Translations under genes and position numbers: made by a program
Source: Deltaproteobacteria bacterium
GTDB lineage: Bacteria > Desulfobacterota > DSM-4660 > Desulfatiglandales > Desulfatiglandaceae
DNA: 6,810 bases
NCBI GenBank assembly: GCA_019307645.1
Contig: JAFDJF010000266.1
Span: 1 to 6,810 of the forward strand
Direction: 5' to 3'
The notes under the pieces: model-generated
What the model was told of the DNA's origin: nothing
Database searches by the model: none
What the model saw: only the letters and a program-made list of their open reading frames with translations
Shown: in pieces, positions 6,683 through 6,810 of the stretch
Numbering within the stretch: the first letter of the stretch is position 1
Layout: each line of letters opens with the position of its first letter

Positions 6683-6706
6683 CCGCCCATTCCCCAATCC
6701 GGGCGG
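6683..6706. repeat. Small GC-rich inverted repeat upstream of arsS
   Basis: CCGCCC at 6683-6688 and GGGCGG at 6701-6706 form a perfect 6-bp inverted repeat with a 12-nt spacer, in the 72-nt gap between the upstream partial gene and arsS. No clean T-run follows on the minus strand, so it is not a good intrinsic terminator. It lies just downstream of the TATAAT box and could be a leader hairpin or an operator; nothing decides between these. Confidence 0.3.
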
Positions 6707-6711
6707 CAATA

Positions 6712-6717
6712 ATTATA
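6712..6717 (-). promoter_or_regulatory. Candidate -10 box for arsS
   Basis: A perfect minus-strand TATAAT lies about 55 nt upstream of the arsS ATG and after the stop of the previous gene. At 17-nt spacing I see no good -35 hexamer, so this is a weak promoter call resting on the -10 match and its intergenic position. Confidence 0.3.
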
Positions 6718-6728
6718 CAACAATTGTC

Positions 6729-6809
6729 CTATTGGACTTTGCGTTTTTTATCATCGCCTTTTTCTATCCGATTTATCACCCACTGCTGAACAGCCTTGTC
6801 GTCTTTGAC
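6729..6809 (-). CDS. C-terminal end of an unidentified protein (5' part outside window)
   Basis: The minus-strand frame entering at the right edge reads 26 codons, a charged tail beginning VKDDKAVQQWV and ending KKRKVQ, then TAG at 6729-6731. It is in the same orientation as arsS and ends 72 nt before its ATG. The tail is hydrophilic and Lys-rich, as at the end of many cytoplasmic proteins. It is too short to identify. Neighbourhood makes another arsenic-related gene (for example a methyltransferase or transporter) possible, but nothing in the residues shows that. Confidence 0.5.
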   Translation of the reverse strand, partial: VKDDKAVQQWVINRIEKGDDKKRKVQ

Positions 6810-6810
6810 T

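Noticed and set aside
6718..6728. ACAATTGT palindrome near the candidate -10 box as an ArsR-type operator
   Set aside because: An 8-bp palindrome is too short and does not match the longer dyad usual for ArsR sites; likely chance in AT-rich intergenic DNA.
1..6810. CRISPR array, tRNA, rRNA, insertion sequence or phage genes
   Set aside because: I saw no regularly spaced repeats, no tRNA cloverleaf, and no transposase, integrase or phage structural motif on either strand.

Overview
The window holds a run of genes that all lie on the minus strand, so the biological reading direction is from position 6810 down to 1. Coding is dense, with short gaps, one 14-nt overlap and one GTGA-type junction. 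Base composition is moderate. The selenoprotein-type arsenosugar radical SAM gene (arsS), a plant CslA-like bacterial family 2 glycosyltransferase and the metabolic genes together suggest an anaerobic Desulfobacterota (deltaproteobacterial, for example Desulfobacterales) genome or metagenome contig. That placement is an inference; there is no rRNA or other marker gene here.

Reading downstream on the minus strand: (1) 6729-6809, the last 26 codons of an unidentified protein. (2) A short intergenic stretch with a TATAAT box and a small GC-rich inverted repeat. (3) 5759-6656, arsS, encoding the arsenosugar-biosynthesis radical SAM enzyme. It is broken in this copy: the CxxxCxxC segment and the rest of the protein are in different frames, and about 20 residues between them are missing. 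At its far end an in-frame TGA replaces the Cys that the family often carries, followed by a short sensible tail (GGAIKV) and a possible hairpin. This is the signature of a selenocysteine codon. (4) 5014-5715, a TVP38/TMEM64 (DedA superfamily) membrane protein, 43 nt after arsS. (5) 4904-5013, an intergenic gap holding a striking imperfect palindrome with 18-nt arms. (6) 4142-4903 pgl (6-phosphogluconolactonase) overlapping 3151-4155 glk (glucokinase), a small glucose-to-pentose-phosphate unit with no zwf in view. (7) 2466-3098, a nitroreductase-family flavoprotein. (8) 1003-2463, a CslA-like processive family 2 glycosyltransferase, translationally close-coupled to (9) 1-997, the N-terminal 332 residues of a GT-C/GT87-type polytopic glycosyltransferase that runs off the left edge.

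The genes from pgl to the left edge probably form one transcription unit: glucose phosphorylation and oxidation, a flavin oxidoreductase, and two membrane glycosyltransferases that would build or export a glycan. The arsS-TVP38 pair forms a separate block upstream of the palindrome. The most unusual points are the probable Sec codon at the end of arsS, the lesion inside the same gene, and the palindrome whose distal arm ends 11 nt before the pgl start codon. I did not find a convincingly new multi-gene system in this window.
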